Positions 51,607-60,050 of a stretch of 64,000 bases of DNA are shown here, piece by piece. This stretch comes from Streptomyces sp. NBC_00775 (GTDB taxonomy: Bacteria > Actinomycetota > Actinomycetes > Streptomycetales > Streptomycetaceae). The stretch spans positions 9,176,001-9,240,000 of the forward strand of contig NZ_CP108938.1 of assembly GCF_036347135.1 (NCBI RefSeq), read 5' to 3'. Position 1 is the first letter of the stretch. Every line of letters starts with the position of its first letter. Below the pieces are notes generated by a model that saw only the letters and a program-made list of their open reading frames with translations, was not told where the DNA came from and made no database searches. A program made the translations under genes and the position numbers.

Positions 51607-51730
51607 GGCGGAAAAGATGGTAACCCGCACGCATACCCATCGGTCGGTCGGGCCACCAACTGTGGTCAGCGGCCATCAAACCTTTGGCCGGCGGCCGGCC
51701 GACTCAGGCCGACCGCCAACCCCAGGTTCC

Positions 51731-52744
51731 TCACACCGGCTGCCCGAACAGCTCCCTCAGTACGTCCTCCATCGTCACGAGCCCCGCCAGCCGCCCGTCG
51801 CTGCCCATGACGGCCGCCAGATGCGTACGACTGCGCCGCATCGCCGTCAGCACGTCGTCCAGTGGAGTGCTCTCCCGGACGCGGGCGATGGGCCGCATGT
51901 CCTCCACCCGGAACGGCACGTCGCGCGGCATGGCGTCGAGCGCGTCCTTGACGTGCAGATAGCCGACGATGCGGCGGCCGTCGTCGACGACGGGGAAGCG
52001 GGAGAAGCCGGCCTCGGCGGACAGCCGCTCCAGCTCGTCAGGAGTGACGCCCACGCTCGCGTAGACGACGCTTTCCAGCGGGAGGACGACGTCCTGCACG
52101 GGCCGGCGGCCCAGCTCCAGCGCGTCGTGCAGCCGCTCCTGGGCGCGGACGTCGATGAGCCCGGCGGCGCCGGAGTCCTTCACCAGCCGGGCCAGTTCGT
52201 CGTCCGTGAAGGTCGCCGCGACCTCGTTCTTCACATCGACCTTGAGCAGCTTGAGCAGCCCGTTCGCGAAGGCGTTGATCGTGAAGATGACCGGACGCAG
52301 CGCGCGCGAGAGCGCGACCAGCGGCGGGCCGAGCGTCAGCGCGGTACGCACCGGCTCCGCGAGGGCGATGTTCTTCGGCACCATCTCGCCGAGCAGCATG
52401 TGCAGGTACGTCGCCAGGGTGAGCGCGATGACGAACGAGACCGCGTGGCCCGCGCTCTGCGAGATGCCCACCGCGTGGAACACCGGCTCCAGAAGGTGCG
52501 CGATCGCGGGCTCGGCCACGATGCCGAGGACCAGGGTGCACAGGGTGATGCCCAGCTGCGCGGCCGCCAGCAGCGCGGACACGTGCTCCAGGCCCCACAG
52601 CACGCTGCGCGCCCGCCGGTCGCCCTGCTCGGCGTGCGGCTCTATCTGGCTGCGGCGCACCGAGATCAGCGCGAACTCGGCGCCCACGAAGAAGCCGTTC
52701 ACGACCAGGGTCGCGAGGCCGATCAGCAGTTGTACGGCGGTCAT
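51731..52744 (-). CDS. CNNM/CorC family protein (hemolysin C-like)
   Basis: 337 residues. DUF21/CNNM transmembrane domain (about 1-190: FFVGAEFALISVRRSQ, MLLGEMVPKNIALA) and two CBS domains (about 210-330). The C-terminal CorC_HlyC domain is missing, unlike its upstream neighbour. Family roles: Mg or Co transport or tolerance, or membrane stability. Its ATG overlaps the stop of the upstream paralogue by four bases. Confidence 0.9.
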   Translation of the reverse strand: MTAVQLLIGLATLVVNGFFVGAEFALISVRRSQIEPHAEQGDRRARSVLWGLEHVSALLAAAQLGITLCTLVLGIVAEPAIAHLLEPVFHAVGISQSAGHAVSFVIALTLATYLHMLLGEMVPKNIALAEPVRTALTLGPPLVALSRALRPVIFTINAFANGLLKLLKVDVKNEVAATFTDDELARLVKDSGAAGLIDVRAQERLHDALELGRRPVQDVVLPLESVVYASVGVTPDELERLSAEAGFSRFPVVDDGRRIVGYLHVKDALDAMPRDVPFRVEDMRPIARVRESTPLDDVLTAMRRSRTHLAAVMGSDGRLAGLVTMEDVLRELFGQPV

Positions 52745-54084
52745 CGCGCACCCTTCCCCTCGTCGCGCGGCTGCTCGTCCTCACGCGGCGCGTGCAGCAG
52801 CACCCGCGCGGCCCGCCGCCCCGAGGCGTCCACCACGTCGAGCCGCCATCCGGCGGCCTCGACGGTGTCCCCGACGGCGGGAATGCGGCCGAGCTCGGTC
52901 GCCATGAGACCGGCCAGCGTCTCGTACGGTCCGTCCGGCACCCGCAGCCCGACGCGTGCGAGCTGGTCGGTGCGGGCCGACCCGTCGGCCGAGTACAGCG
53001 CGCGGCCCTCGTCGTCCGTGCCGACCGGTGCCAGGTCGGGCGTCTCGTGCGGGTCGTGCTCGTCCCGCACCTCGCCGACGACCTCCTCGACGATGTCCTC
53101 CAGGGTGGCGACCCCGGCCGTACCGCCGTACTCGTCGATGACCACGGCCATGGTGCGCTTGCCGGCCAGCCGGTCGAGCAGCCGGTCGACGGTCAGGGAC
53201 TCCGGGACGAGCAGCGGCTCGCGCAGGATCTGGGCGACGGATGTCTGGGCCCGGCGCTCGGCGGCCACGGTCAGCACGTCCTTGATGTGGGCGACGCCGA
53301 CGACCGAGTCGAGATTGCCGCGGTAGACGGGGAAGCGGGACAGCCCGGTCGCCCGCGTCGCGTTCGCCACGTCCTCGCAGGTCGCCTGGACGTCCAGCGC
53401 GATGACCTGCACGCGCGGGGTCATCACGTTCTCGGCGCTCAGGTCGGCGAGGTTCAGTGTGCGTACGAAGAGCTCGGCGGTGTCCGCCTCCAGGGCGCCC
53501 TCCTTGGCGGAGTGCCGGGCCAGGGCCACCAGTTCCTGGGGTCCGCGCGCGGAGGCCAGCTCCTCGGCGGGTTCCAGGCCGAAGCGGCGTACGACATGGT
53601 TCGCCGTGTTGTTGAGATGCGTGATGAACGGGCGGAACGCGGCGCTGAACCAGCGCTGCGGCGTGGCCACGTGTTTGGCCATGGCGAGCGGTGAGGAGAT
53701 CGCCCAGTTCTTGGGCACGAGCTCGCCGACCACCATGAGGAACACCGTCGACAGGCCCGTACCGATGACCAGCGCCACCGACCGCGACGCCGAGGGCGAG
53801 ATGCCGATCGACTCCAGCGGGCCGGCGATCAGCTTGGCGATGGACGCCTCGGAGAGCATGCCGACGACAAGGTTGGTGACGGTGATGCCGAGCTGGGCGC
53901 CGGAGAGCTGGAAGGTCAGATTCCGTACGGCCTTGAGGGCGCCCGCCGCACCGCGCTCACCGCGTTCCACGGCGCGCTCCAGCTCGCTGCGCTCGACCGT
54001 GGTCAGCGAGAACTCCGCCGCGACGAAGCCGCCGCAGGCCAGCGAGAGCAGAACCGCCACCAGGAGGAGGAGCACTTCGGTCAT
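52741..54084 (-). CDS. CNNM/CorC family protein with CorC_HlyC domain
   Basis: 447 residues: CNNM membrane domain (about 1-200: GGFVAAEFSLTTVERSELE, VVGELVPKNWAIS), two CBS domains (about 215-340), and a C-terminal CorC_HlyC transporter-associated domain (about 360-435). Tandem with a shorter paralogue; the two probably heteromerise. The promoter region upstream holds a 24-bp dyad (54181-54204). Confidence 0.92.
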   Translation of the reverse strand: MTEVLLLLVAVLLSLACGGFVAAEFSLTTVERSELERAVERGERGAAGALKAVRNLTFQLSGAQLGITVTNLVVGMLSEASIAKLIAGPLESIGISPSASRSVALVIGTGLSTVFLMVVGELVPKNWAISSPLAMAKHVATPQRWFSAAFRPFITHLNNTANHVVRRFGLEPAEELASARGPQELVALARHSAKEGALEADTAELFVRTLNLADLSAENVMTPRVQVIALDVQATCEDVANATRATGLSRFPVYRGNLDSVVGVAHIKDVLTVAAERRAQTSVAQILREPLLVPESLTVDRLLDRLAGKRTMAVVIDEYGGTAGVATLEDIVEEVVGEVRDEHDPHETPDLAPVGTDDEGRALYSADGSARTDQLARVGLRVPDGPYETLAGLMATELGRIPAVGDTVEAAGWRLDVVDASGRRAARVLLHAPREDEQPRDEGKGAR

Positions 54085-54180
54085 CGGGTCACCTCCGTCC
54101 CATGATCGGCCAGGGGCGGGGGGATCGCGCGATGTCGGGTACTGGGAGGCTCGCCCATGGGCGGACGCTCACACCTTTCC

Positions 54181-54204
54181 TTGGTGGATCGAATGATCCA
54201 CCAA
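54181..54204. promoter_or_regulatory. 24-bp palindrome upstream of CNNM operon
   Basis: TTGGTGGATC (54181-54190), spacer GAAT, GATCCACCAA (54195-54204): 10-bp arms without mismatch, 97 bp before the operon start on the minus strand. A/T-rich bases (ATAGTAAAGG) follow. Size and symmetry fit a dimeric repressor rather than a terminator, though it could be both for the GNAT gene upstream. Confidence 0.65.
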
Positions 54205-54245
54205 TAGTAAAGGATCGGCAAAGGGTTCTCGTGGGGTGGTGGGCC

Positions 54246-54671
54246 CTAGTCGGTGAGCGGCTTCACCCAGCGGCGCCACTGCTCCTCGGGCCCGTACCCG
54301 GCGGCCCGCCACGCGTGCTGCGCGGTCTCGTTCCGCTGGAGCACCATCGCGTCCCCGCGACGCCCTCCCAGTCGTACGAAACGTTCCTCGGCGGCGGCGA
54401 GGAGCGCCGAGCCGATGCCGAGGCGCCGCCGCCCGGGGTGCACCGCGAGCCGGTAGAGATGGCACCGCCAGCCGTCGAAGCCGGCGATCACCGTGCCCAC
54501 CAGCTCTCCGTCGTGCTCGGCGAGGATCAGCGCCTCGGGATCGCGGGCGACGAGCCGCTCCACGCCGGTCCGGTCGTCACTGATGCTCGTGCCCTCGGCG
54601 GCCACCTTCCAGAAAGCCAGCACGGTGTCGAGGTCGTCGGGCGTCGCGGCCCGTATGCCCAGGTCATTCAT
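54246..54671 (-). CDS. GNAT family N-acetyltransferase
   Basis: 141 residues, single GNAT domain. Motif A RLAVHPGRRRLGIGSALLAA with the acetyl-CoA pyrophosphate loop; LQRNETAQHAWRAAGYGP is motif B. Substrate unknown, resembles small RimI-like enzymes. ATG at 54671; located between LLM oxidoreductase and the CNNM operon, same strand. Confidence 0.9.
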   Translation of the reverse strand: MNDLGIRAATPDDLDTVLAFWKVAAEGTSISDDRTGVERLVARDPEALILAEHDGELVGTVIAGFDGWRCHLYRLAVHPGRRRLGIGSALLAAAEERFVRLGGRRGDAMVLQRNETAQHAWRAAGYGPEEQWRRWVKPLTD

Positions 54672-54749
54672 GTGCCGATCCCATCACTCGATCCGGTTGG
54701 CGACACGGAATTCCACGATCCGGACACCATCACCGCGGGAGGCCGACGG

Positions 54750-55676
54750 TCACTCGCCGCTCAGTGCCTCGACGACGGGAGCGAACGCCTCCATGTTCGG
54801 TTCCAGGACGGTCAGATACGAGACCCCGTACCGTTCCCGCTGCGCTCGCACCCGCTCGACGAGCTGTTCCAGGGTCCCCACCAGGACGATCGGCAGATCC
54901 AGGACCTGTTGTTCGGTCAGCTGGGGGATGCGGGGCAGCCACTCCTGAATGGCGGCGCCGCGGTCGTCGGTGACGATGACGATCTGGATCAGCAGGTTGA
55001 GCTCGGCGGGCTCGGTGCGTCCGGCGGCGAACCGCCGGTACGTGGCGACGCGTTCGTCGAGTTCCCCGGCCGTGAGTGGCTCCAGCCTGCCGCTCGGATT
55101 GGTGCGCGCGCCGGTGAACGCGGCGATGTCCGCGTGCTCGGCGGTGAACCGCAGCATCCGGTCGCCCATGGCGCCGATCAACAGCGGAACGCGAGGCTTC
55201 TGCACGGCCTGCGGCATGGGGGTCCCCCCGCTCGACCGCAGTCGGGAGTGGGGGAGTCCGTCCGAGTCGAGGAGCCGGTCCAACTCCTCGACCGTATGCC
55301 GGAGATGGTCGACCCGCTCACGCGGCGAACCCCAGGGCAGACCCGCCGTCTCGTGCTCCGCCTGTACGTAGCCGGTCCCCAGGCCGAGTTCGAGGCGGCC
55401 GCCCGTCAGCGCGTCCGTGGTGGCCACCTCGCGGGCCAGCAGCGCCGGGTTCCAGAAGCCCGCGTTGAGCACGAACGTGCCGAGGCGGGGCCGCTCGGTC
55501 GCCTCGGCGGCGGCGACCAGGGCGGGGAACGGGGCGGGCATGCCGAGATGGTCGGCCACCGTGATCACGTCGTAGCCGAGCTCCTCGGCCCGGCGGCACT
55601 TCGCACGCCACTCGTCGGCGGGCGCGGGGGTGAGCATGTTGACGCCGAAGCGGAAGGGACGTGAGGGCTGCGGCAT
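54750..55676 (-). CDS. LLM class F420-dependent oxidoreductase with in-frame repeat
   Basis: 308 residues, luciferase-like monooxygenase TIM barrel typical of F420-using enzymes: RRAEELGYDVITVADHLGM, RLELGLGTGYVQ, and LLIGAMGDRMLRFTAEHADI. Residues about 140-154 (GLPHSRLRSSGGTPM) are encoded by a dispersed repeat inserted in frame between LLDSD and QAVQKPRVPL, on a surface loop of the barrel. Substrate unknown. GAGGAGA precedes the ATG. Confidence 0.88.
   Translation of the reverse strand: MPQPSRPFRFGVNMLTPAPADEWRAKCRRAEELGYDVITVADHLGMPAPFPALVAAAEATERPRLGTFVLNAGFWNPALLAREVATTDALTGGRLELGLGTGYVQAEHETAGLPWGSPRERVDHLRHTVEELDRLLDSDGLPHSRLRSSGGTPMPQAVQKPRVPLLIGAMGDRMLRFTAEHADIAAFTGARTNPSGRLEPLTAGELDERVATYRRFAAGRTEPAELNLLIQIVIVTDDRGAAIQEWLPRIPQLTEQQVLDLPIVLVGTLEQLVERVRAQRERYGVSYLTVLEPNMEAFAPVVEALSGE
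55215..55259. repeat. Dispersed Streptomyces repeat inside an LLM gene
   Basis: GGGGGTCCCCCCGCTCGACC with the following CGCAGTCGGGAGTGGGGGAG portion forms a C/G-rich dyad that, from general knowledge, is a common intergenic Streptomyces repeat. Here it sits inside the LLM coding region without breaking the frame. Confidence 0.65.
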
Positions 55677-55756
55677 GAACTCTCCTCATTCACAAGCGAC
55701 TTGCGCGCGAGGGGCGGACAGGTCGCGAGCGCGTCAGCGGACCTGGCGCGAGTACA

Positions 55757-58324
55757 TCACTCGTGCGCGATCGCCGCCAGCACATTCATGCGGGATGCAC
55801 GCAACGCCGGCAGCAGTGCCGCCACGATGCCCACGACCGCCGAACCGACCACGACCGCGATGAGCGTCGTCCAGGGGATGGCGAACGCCTTCATGCCCTG
55901 CAGCGCCAGCACTTGCTGCACACACACGCCCCAGACCAGCCCCAACGCCAGGCCGAGGACCGCGCCGAACACGGCGATCACCACCGACTCCAGACGGATC
56001 ATCCGGCGCAGCTGCCGCCGGGCGAGCCCGATGGCGCGCAGCAGTCCGATCTCCCGGGTGCGCTCGACGACCGACAGGGCCAGCGTGTTCACGACGCCGA
56101 GCACCGCGATGACGATCGCGAGCCCGAGCAGTGCGTACACGAGGTAGAGCAGCACGGCGATCTGATCGTGGATCAGCTTCTTGTAGTCGGCCTGGTCGAG
56201 GGCCTGCACCTGCGGATACGGAGCCAGCGTCTTCTTCAGATGCGCGCGCAACTGATCGGCGCTGGTGCCCGAGGCGGCGTTCACGTACAGCGCGGAGTCC
56301 TGTCCGCCGGGCAGGTACTTCTCGATCGTGCCGAAGCCGAAGTACAGGCCGCCCTGCATGCCGAAGCCCTCGGCGGCGTCCTGATCGCTGAGCGCCCCCA
56401 CGGTCAACTCGGTCTTCCGTCCGGCGGGGAACTCGACCGGGATCGTGCTGCCGACGCGTACGCCGTGCTTCCGCGCGAACTTCACGTCCATGGCGATGTG
56501 CCCGTCGGCGAGCGCCGCCGCCGTGTCCCCCTGGGCATAGGTGATGCGGGCGACCTCGTCGAGCCGTGGATCGTAGGCGGCGGCGGTCGTCTCGATCCTC
56601 TTGCCGTCCGGCAGCCGCACGGCGACCGGCGTGAACCGCTGGCGGACCACGAGCCCGGCGCCCTGCGTGCCGCGCACCTTGTCGGTGAGCTCCTGCGTGA
56701 ACGGCACGAAGTTGCTGTTCTGGATCACGAAGTCGGCGCCCAGCGTCTTGTCGATCTGCTGGTCGAAGGACTTGCTCATGGACGCGCTGGCCACGGACAT
56801 CCCGCCGACCAGGGCGAGTCCCACCATCAGGGCGGCCGCGGTGGCGCCCGTGCGCCGTGGATTGCGCAGCGCGTTGCGCTGGCTCATCCGGCCGACCGAG
56901 CCGAAGAGCGCGGGGAAGGCCCCGCCCAGGACCCGGATCACCGGCCTGACCAGGAGCGGCCCCGCGATCACCGTCGCGATGAGCGTCAGGACGACCCCAA
57001 GTCCCAGCAGGGAGGCGGCCGTCGACGTCTTCGACGAGGCGACGCACCCCGCGAGCGCGACGACACCGGCCGCGCCGACGACCGAGCCCACCACGGCGCG
57101 CACCCGGAGCGGCCGTCCCACACCGGCGACTTCGGCGTCCGCGAGGGCCGCCATGGGGGAGACGCCGGCCGCGCGCCTGGCCGGGAGGTACGCCGCCACG
57201 AACGTGACGCCGACCCCGACGACGTACGCCGAGACGGGTGTCGCCCAACCGATCACCATCTCGGTGGACTTGAGGTTCATGCCGAACGCGGTCATGAGCT
57301 TGATCAGCCCCACCGCGAGCCCGATTCCCGCGGCGAGTCCCAGCGTGGAACCGACCAGGCCGAGCAGCAGTGCCTCGGTGAGCACGGAGCGGCGCACCTG
57401 GCGCCGGTCGGCGCCGAGCGCCCGCAACAGGCCCAGCTCTCGGGTGCGTTGGGCGATGAGCATCGAGAAGGTGTTGACGATGAGGAAGACACCCACGAGC
57501 ACGGCGATCCCGGCGAAGCCGAGCATCACGTACTTGATCACGTCGAGGAATCCGCCGAGCTGGGCGGCGGCGGACTTGGCCTGCTCGGAGGCCGTCTTCA
57601 AGTCGTAGGCTTTCGTGTCGAGTTCGGCGGCGACGCGCTGCTTGAGCTGGGCATCGCTGACACCCGGCGCCGCGTCCACGGAAATGCTTGTGGCGGCGTC
57701 CGGGCTGCCCAGCAGTCTGGTCTGTGCGGTCGGGGTGTCGAGGAAGATCAGCGCGGCGCCGGGGTTGGTCGTCGTGAAGGTGGCGATGCCGACGATCCGC
57801 ACCTTGAACTGGCCGGGCTGCGCCTGCACCGTCAGGGTGTCACCGATACGGACGTGCTTCTTCTTGGCGGTGTCCGCGTCCAGGAGTGCCTCGCCGTCTC
57901 CCTTCGGCTCGTGTCCGGAGGTCAGCTTGACCGGACTGCGTTTGGTGACCTCCCAGTTGGTGACGATGGTCGGCGCGCCCGTCGTCGGTCCGACCGATTT
58001 GTGCTTGCTGTCCACGACCGTGGCGTTCTCGACATCCACGTCCACATGAGTGGCCGCGACGCCGTCGACCTTCGTCAGCCGGTCCGCGAGCGCGGCGGGC
58101 ACGGTCTGGGTGGCGCCGGTCGGGATCTGCGAGGTGAGGTCGTTCTTCGGCTCCACGGTCACATCGGCCGCGGTGGAGGCGAACAGCCGGTCGAAGGTGC
58201 GCGTCACTGTGTCCGAGAAGATGAGACTGCCGGCGACGAACGCCACCGACAGCACGACGGCCAGCGCCGAGAGCAGGAGCCGCCCCTTGTGCGCGAGAAA
58301 GCTCCGCAGAGTCGCCTTGAGCAC
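55757..58324 (-). CDS. ABC exporter permease (MacB/FtsX type, two FtsX domains)
   Basis: 855 residues. N-terminal helix, extracellular MacB-like domain (about 50-250), FtsX transmembrane domain (about 270-390), two further central helices (about 410-470), a second extracellular domain (about 530-700) and a last FtsX domain (about 740-850). Conserved TRELGLLRALGADRRQVRR and TREIGLLRAIGLARRQLRR. Acts with the ATPase 7 bp upstream. Substrate may be lipids, peptides or envelope stress agents. GTG start with AGGCG. Confidence 0.92.
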   Translation of the reverse strand: MLKATLRSFLAHKGRLLLSALAVVLSVAFVAGSLIFSDTVTRTFDRLFASTAADVTVEPKNDLTSQIPTGATQTVPAALADRLTKVDGVAATHVDVDVENATVVDSKHKSVGPTTGAPTIVTNWEVTKRSPVKLTSGHEPKGDGEALLDADTAKKKHVRIGDTLTVQAQPGQFKVRIVGIATFTTTNPGAALIFLDTPTAQTRLLGSPDAATSISVDAAPGVSDAQLKQRVAAELDTKAYDLKTASEQAKSAAAQLGGFLDVIKYVMLGFAGIAVLVGVFLIVNTFSMLIAQRTRELGLLRALGADRRQVRRSVLTEALLLGLVGSTLGLAAGIGLAVGLIKLMTAFGMNLKSTEMVIGWATPVSAYVVGVGVTFVAAYLPARRAAGVSPMAALADAEVAGVGRPLRVRAVVGSVVGAAGVVALAGCVASSKTSTAASLLGLGVVLTLIATVIAGPLLVRPVIRVLGGAFPALFGSVGRMSQRNALRNPRRTGATAAALMVGLALVGGMSVASASMSKSFDQQIDKTLGADFVIQNSNFVPFTQELTDKVRGTQGAGLVVRQRFTPVAVRLPDGKRIETTAAAYDPRLDEVARITYAQGDTAAALADGHIAMDVKFARKHGVRVGSTIPVEFPAGRKTELTVGALSDQDAAEGFGMQGGLYFGFGTIEKYLPGGQDSALYVNAASGTSADQLRAHLKKTLAPYPQVQALDQADYKKLIHDQIAVLLYLVYALLGLAIVIAVLGVVNTLALSVVERTREIGLLRAIGLARRQLRRMIRLESVVIAVFGAVLGLALGLVWGVCVQQVLALQGMKAFAIPWTTLIAVVVGSAVVGIVAALLPALRASRMNVLAAIAHE

Positions 58325-58331
58325 GAACGCC

Positions 58332-59213
58332 TCAGTCCTTGTCGAGGATTACGTCGCCGGAGCCGCTGTCACCCGATACGGCACCGGACGCGCTGTCGGA
58401 AGTCGCCTCACCCGGGCCGCCCACGCCGTCGAAGGTCACCCGGATCGTGTCGAACCGCTTCATTCTTTCCAGGACCGCCTCCGCCGTGGGCCGCTCCATC
58501 TCGTCCACGATCCGCCCGTCCCCGAGGAAGAGCACCAGGTCGGAGTGGGCGGCCGCGCCGGGATCGTGGGTGACCATGACGACGGTCTGGCCCAGTTCGT
58601 CGACCGCCTCGCGCAGGAAGCCGAGGACTTCGAGCCCCGCGCGGGAGTCGAGGTTGCCGGTCGGCTCGTCGGCGAAGATCAGCTCGGGCCGCGAGGCGAG
58701 CGCCCGGGCGCAGGCGACGCGCTGCTGCTGGCCGCCGGACAGCTGCGCGGGCCGGTGCCTCAGCCGGTCGCGCAGACCGAGCGTGTCGATGACCTGGTCC
58801 AGCCACTTCTGGTCGGGCTTCTGACCCGCGATGTCCATCGGCAGCGTGATGTTCTCGGCCGCGTTCAGCGTCGGGATCAGGTTGAACGACTGGAACATGA
58901 AGCCGATCCGGTCCCGTCGCAGCCGGGTCAGCTCGCGGTCCTTCAGTCCGGTGATCTCGGTGTCGCCCAGCCACACCTGTCCGGCCGAGACGGTGTCGAG
59001 CCCCGCCAGACAGTGCATGAGGGTGGATTTTCCCGAGCCCGACGGGCCCATGACCGCGGTGAAGCGGCCACGCGCGATGTCCACGTCGACCGAGTCGAGG
59101 GCGAGCACCGCCGTCTCGCCCGAGCCGTACGCCTTCGTCAGGCCGCGTGCGCGGGCGGCGATTCCGTCCGCCTCCGCGCGGCCGACGGCGTGCTCCGCAG
59201 CAGGTGTGGACAA
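58332..59213 (-). CDS. ABC exporter ATP-binding protein (LolD/MacB type)
   Basis: 293 residues from a TTG at 59213 with AAGGAGG about 6 nt upstream. Walker A MGPSGSGKSTLMH, signature LSGGQQQRVACARAL, Walker B LIFADEPTGNLDSR and H-loop VMVTHDPGAA. The C-terminal 40 residues are acidic and Gly/Ser-rich. Partner of the following permease. The frame runs on to 59411 without other starts of merit. Upstream a 10-bp inverted repeat (59271-59336) may regulate it. Confidence 0.92.
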   Translation of the reverse strand: MSTPAAEHAVGRAEADGIAARARGLTKAYGSGETAVLALDSVDVDIARGRFTAVMGPSGSGKSTLMHCLAGLDTVSAGQVWLGDTEITGLKDRELTRLRRDRIGFMFQSFNLIPTLNAAENITLPMDIAGQKPDQKWLDQVIDTLGLRDRLRHRPAQLSGGQQQRVACARALASRPELIFADEPTGNLDSRAGLEVLGFLREAVDELGQTVVMVTHDPGAAAHSDLVLFLGDGRIVDEMERPTAEAVLERMKRFDTIRVTFDGVGGPGEATSDSASGAVSGDSGSGDVILDKD

Positions 59214-59270
59214 GGCCGCCTCCTTGGTGATGGACGTCCTGACTCCCTTGTCGCGGCCGAGCCTAATGTG

Positions 59271-59336
59271 ATCGGGGGCACACTTGGTATCCCCCCGAGG
59301 TGTCGGGCGGTCTCCGCCCCAGGTCCTGCCCCCGAT
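59271..59336. promoter_or_regulatory. Distant inverted repeat in divergent promoter region
   Basis: ATCGGGGGCA (59271-59280) and TGCCCCCGAT (59327-59336) are perfect complements separated by 46 nt; a further GGTATCCCCCCGA lies between. Could be paired operator half-sites for a regulator of the ABC exporter or a long-range hairpin. Confidence 0.45.
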
Positions 59337-59395
59337 ACCCGTGTAAGGGGCACTCTCCACCGGCGCTCTCCACCCTCGCGTCCACCGGGGCCCTC

Positions 59396-59425
59396 TTGTC
59401 GGTGCTAGCAATCCGGCGCTAGCTT
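59396..59425 (+). promoter_or_regulatory. Predicted leaderless promoter of the toxin-antitoxin-like operon
   Basis: -35 TTGTCG (59396-59401), 18-bp spacer, -10 TAGCTT (59420-59425). The ATG follows 7 nt after the -10 box, so the start codon would be the first transcribed codon, and there is no Shine-Dalgarno. Two GCTAGC palindromes (59404-59409, 59418-59423) lie across the spacer and -10, a plausible ribbon-helix-helix operator. Confidence 0.55.
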
Positions 59426-59431
59426 GAAAGC

Positions 59432-59671
59432 ATGGCGAAGACTCAGCTGAACGTACGGGTGGACGAGGGCACGGCCCGCGCCGCCCGCGAGCGAGCCCTG
59501 GAGCGCGGGATGAGTGTGAACCGCTACATCGAAGAGCTGGTCAGACAGGACACCGGGGAGGTGGGCCACACCTTCGTGGAGGCCGCCGCCGATTTCATGA
59601 AGCAGTACGAGAACGTCTTCGTCGAGGAATTCGGCGCGGACCGAGAAGGCACGCGCGAAGGTCGTCGTTGA
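59432..59671 (+). CDS. Ribbon-helix-helix (CopG/Arc-type) antitoxin
   Basis: 79 residues. N-terminal RHH fold (about 3-42: TQLNVRVDEGTARAARERAL, MSVNRYIEELVR) that binds DNA as a dimer, and an acidic C-terminal tail (FMKQYENVFVEEFG) that likely contacts the partner. Leaderless promoter with GCTAGC repeats directly upstream, suggesting autoregulation. The partner gene starts 5 bp after the stop. Confidence 0.85.
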   Translation: MAKTQLNVRVDEGTARAARERALERGMSVNRYIEELVRQDTGEVGHTFVEAAADFMKQYENVFVEEFGADREGTREGRR

Positions 59672-59675
59672 TCCC

Positions 59676-60050
59676 TTGAGCAGTCTCAGAGTCGACCTTG
59701 CCTGGCTTCTCATGATCGCCGAACGGAACACGCCCGGAGACCCCCAGGTCACCGACTGGGGAGCCCTCGTCGCCGCCGTCAGCCGGCACGAGGCGGAGAT
59801 ATTCGGCATTCCCGTCTACGACAGCCCGCACGCCCGCGCCGCCGCGCTGCTCCAGCTCCTGCTGCACGTACCGGCGCTCGAACGCTCCAACGCGATGTTC
59901 GCCTCGGCCGTCGCGTACGCCTATCTCGTCGCCAGTGGCCTCAAGGTCGTCACCTCCCCCGAGCAGGTGCGCGAACTCGCCCGCCTGGTGAAGGGCGGCG
60001 AGGCCACGGTGCAGGACATCGCACACGTCCTGCGGCAGTGGAGTCTGTGA
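59676..60050 (+). CDS. Fic/Doc-like toxin-component protein with degenerate active site
   Basis: 124 residues, TTG start. Helical Doc-like fold with YDSPHARAAALLQLLLHVPA preceding the active-site loop. Where Doc has HPFxDGNKR, this protein reads PALERSNAM (residues 66-74): only the Asn is kept, so phosphoryl or AMP transfer is unlikely. Streptomyces homologues are usually labelled Fic family toxin component. Immediately downstream of an RHH antitoxin in one operon. Role may be structural, regulatory or as a corepressor of the operon. Stop abuts the convergent methyltransferase stop. Confidence 0.75.
   Translation: MSSLRVDLAWLLMIAERNTPGDPQVTDWGALVAAVSRHEAEIFGIPVYDSPHARAAALLQLLLHVPALERSNAMFASAVAYAYLVASGLKVVTSPEQVRELARLVKGGEATVQDIAHVLRQWSL

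Noticed and set aside
55763..58573. 936-codon open frame antisense to the MacB-type permease
   Set aside because: Shadow reading; His/Arg/Asp-rich without any domain, while the minus strand encodes two FtsX domains.
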